Source: Antribacter soli
GTDB lineage: Bacteria > Actinomycetota > Actinomycetes > Actinomycetales > Cellulomonadaceae
Direction: 5' to 3'
Assembly: GCF_021568775.1 (NCBI RefSeq)
Contig: NZ_JAKGSG010000011.1
Location: forward strand, 1-64,000
Length of the DNA: 64,000 bases
In this document: one piece after another, positions 63,435-64,000 of the stretch
How the letters are laid out: each line of letters opens with the position of its first letter
Numbering within the stretch: the first letter of the stretch is position 1
Translations under genes and position numbers: made by a program
Notes under the pieces: model-generated
Seen by the model: the letters and a program-made list of their open reading frames with translations, nothing else
Database searches by the model: none
Told to the model about the DNA's origin: nothing

Positions 63435-64000
63435 ATGGCCGACCCCCGACGTACCCCACGCCCTCGCATGACGGCCAGCCAGCGGCGCGAGCAGCTGCTG
63501 ACCGTCAGCCGGGGCCTCTTCGCGGAGAAGGGGTTCGAGGGCACGAGCGTGGAGGAGATCGCGGCGCGCGCCGAGGTCTCCAAGCCGGTCGTGTACGAGC
63601 ACTTCGGGGGCAAGGAGGGCGTGTACGCCGTCGTCGTCGACCGCGAGGTGCAGGCGCTGACGGCCGCGCTGTCGGCTGCGCTGGAGACCAGCGGGCACCC
63701 GAAGGTGCTGCTGGAGCGCACTGCCCTCGCGCTCCTCGACTACATCGAGACCTCCGAGGACGGGTTCCGCATCCTGGTGCGCGACTCTCCCGTCGCGCAG
63801 GCGACCGGCACGTTCTCCAGCCTCATCGGCGACGTGGCGACGCAGGTGGAGCAGATCCTCGTCGACCAGTTCAAGGCGAACGGCCTGGTGCCGAGCACGG
63901 CACCCCTCTACGCGCAGATGCTGGTCGGCATGATCGCGCTCACCGGGCAGTACTGGCTCGACGCGCGCAGCCCCCGCAAGGCGGAGGTGGCGGCGCACCT
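63435..64000 (+). CDS. TetR-family regulator, cut by the window end
   Basis: The first 188 codons of a TetR regulator, open to the window edge. The helix-turn-helix lies in LFAEKGFEGTSVEEIAARAEVSKPVVYEHFGGKEGVYAVV, followed by helices of the ligand domain. The ATG at 63435 (MADPRRTPRP) and an in-frame ATG at 63468 are both possible. It starts 36 bases after the nitroreductase-like gene on the same strand. Confidence 0.9.
   Translation, partial: MADPRRTPRPRMTASQRREQLLTVSRGLFAEKGFEGTSVEEIAARAEVSKPVVYEHFGGKEGVYAVVVDREVQALTAALSAALETSGHPKVLLERTALALLDYIETSEDGFRILVRDSPVAQATGTFSSLIGDVATQVEQILVDQFKANGLVPSTAPLYAQMLVGMIALTGQYWLDARSPRKAEVAAH

Overview
The window is high-GC actinobacterial DNA, probably from Micrococcales and most like the polysaccharide-degrading Cellulomonadaceae/Promicromonosporaceae. 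This rests on base composition, GTG and leaderless starts, TANNNT-type -10 boxes, two sugar-importer loci that lack their own ATPase, and the mycobacteria-like order rsmI / protein mannosyltransferase ... metG - tatD - rpfB-like - rsmA - ispE. The genus is an inference. I see no tRNA, rRNA, CRISPR array, transposase, integrase or phage gene.

Layout. 0.2-1.8 kb: ArsR regulator coupled to an SRPBCC protein, then a 49-residue membrane peptide. 1.9-8.6 kb: LacI regulator divergent from a GH42 beta-galactosidase / permease / permease / lipoprotein operon, with a perfect palindromic operator between them. 8.8-18.4 kb: LapA-like protein, desaturase, orphan response regulator, a P450 / 3Fe-4S ferredoxin / ferredoxin reductase operon, a flavodoxin, a truncated SnoaL-like gene running into a frameshifted Na+/H+ antiporter, and an alpha/beta hydrolase. 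18.6-32.3 kb: a second carbohydrate locus with an LplABC-type importer, a hydroxyacid-dehydrogenase-like protein, a LacI regulator, a 1789-residue secreted multimodular protein of unknown catalytic class and a translationally coupled GH42-related protein. Three similar operators (18.59, 23.38, 24.86 kb) suggest the second LacI protein controls the whole set. 32.3-38.4 kb: two head-to-head gene remnants, a GAP-family membrane protein, a degenerate GGDEF protein, a lipoprotein and a GH20 hexosaminidase. 38.4-53.4 kb: conserved housekeeping block (rsmI, mannosyltransferase, pncA, sugar dehydrogenase, metG, tatD, three tandem G5/DUF348 wall proteins, rsmA, ispE). 53.4-64 kb: two acetylxylan-esterase-like genes (one without its nucleophile), an ABC-F ATPase, an Lrp regulator with lysine 6-aminotransferase, two exported proteins, an MFS exporter, MarR, a deazaflavin-dependent nitroreductase-like protein and the start of a TetR gene.

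The most unusual content is repetitive. A perfect palindrome lies in frame inside tatD, with relatives at 1.87 and 14.72 kb that differ by pairing-preserving changes. A 23-bp unit is repeated ten times without a mismatch after the first G5/DUF348 gene. A ~73-bp element supplies the stop codon of two unrelated genes. A ~45-bp hairpin family occurs at 24.65 and 59.4 kb.

Assembly caution: two blocks of G/C homopolymer (24.48-24.62 and 62.18-62.27 kb), each with a run of exactly 32 G, one frameshift (15.99 kb) and two gene-fusing deletions (15.757 and 32.82 kb) mean part of the apparent gene damage could be sequence error.
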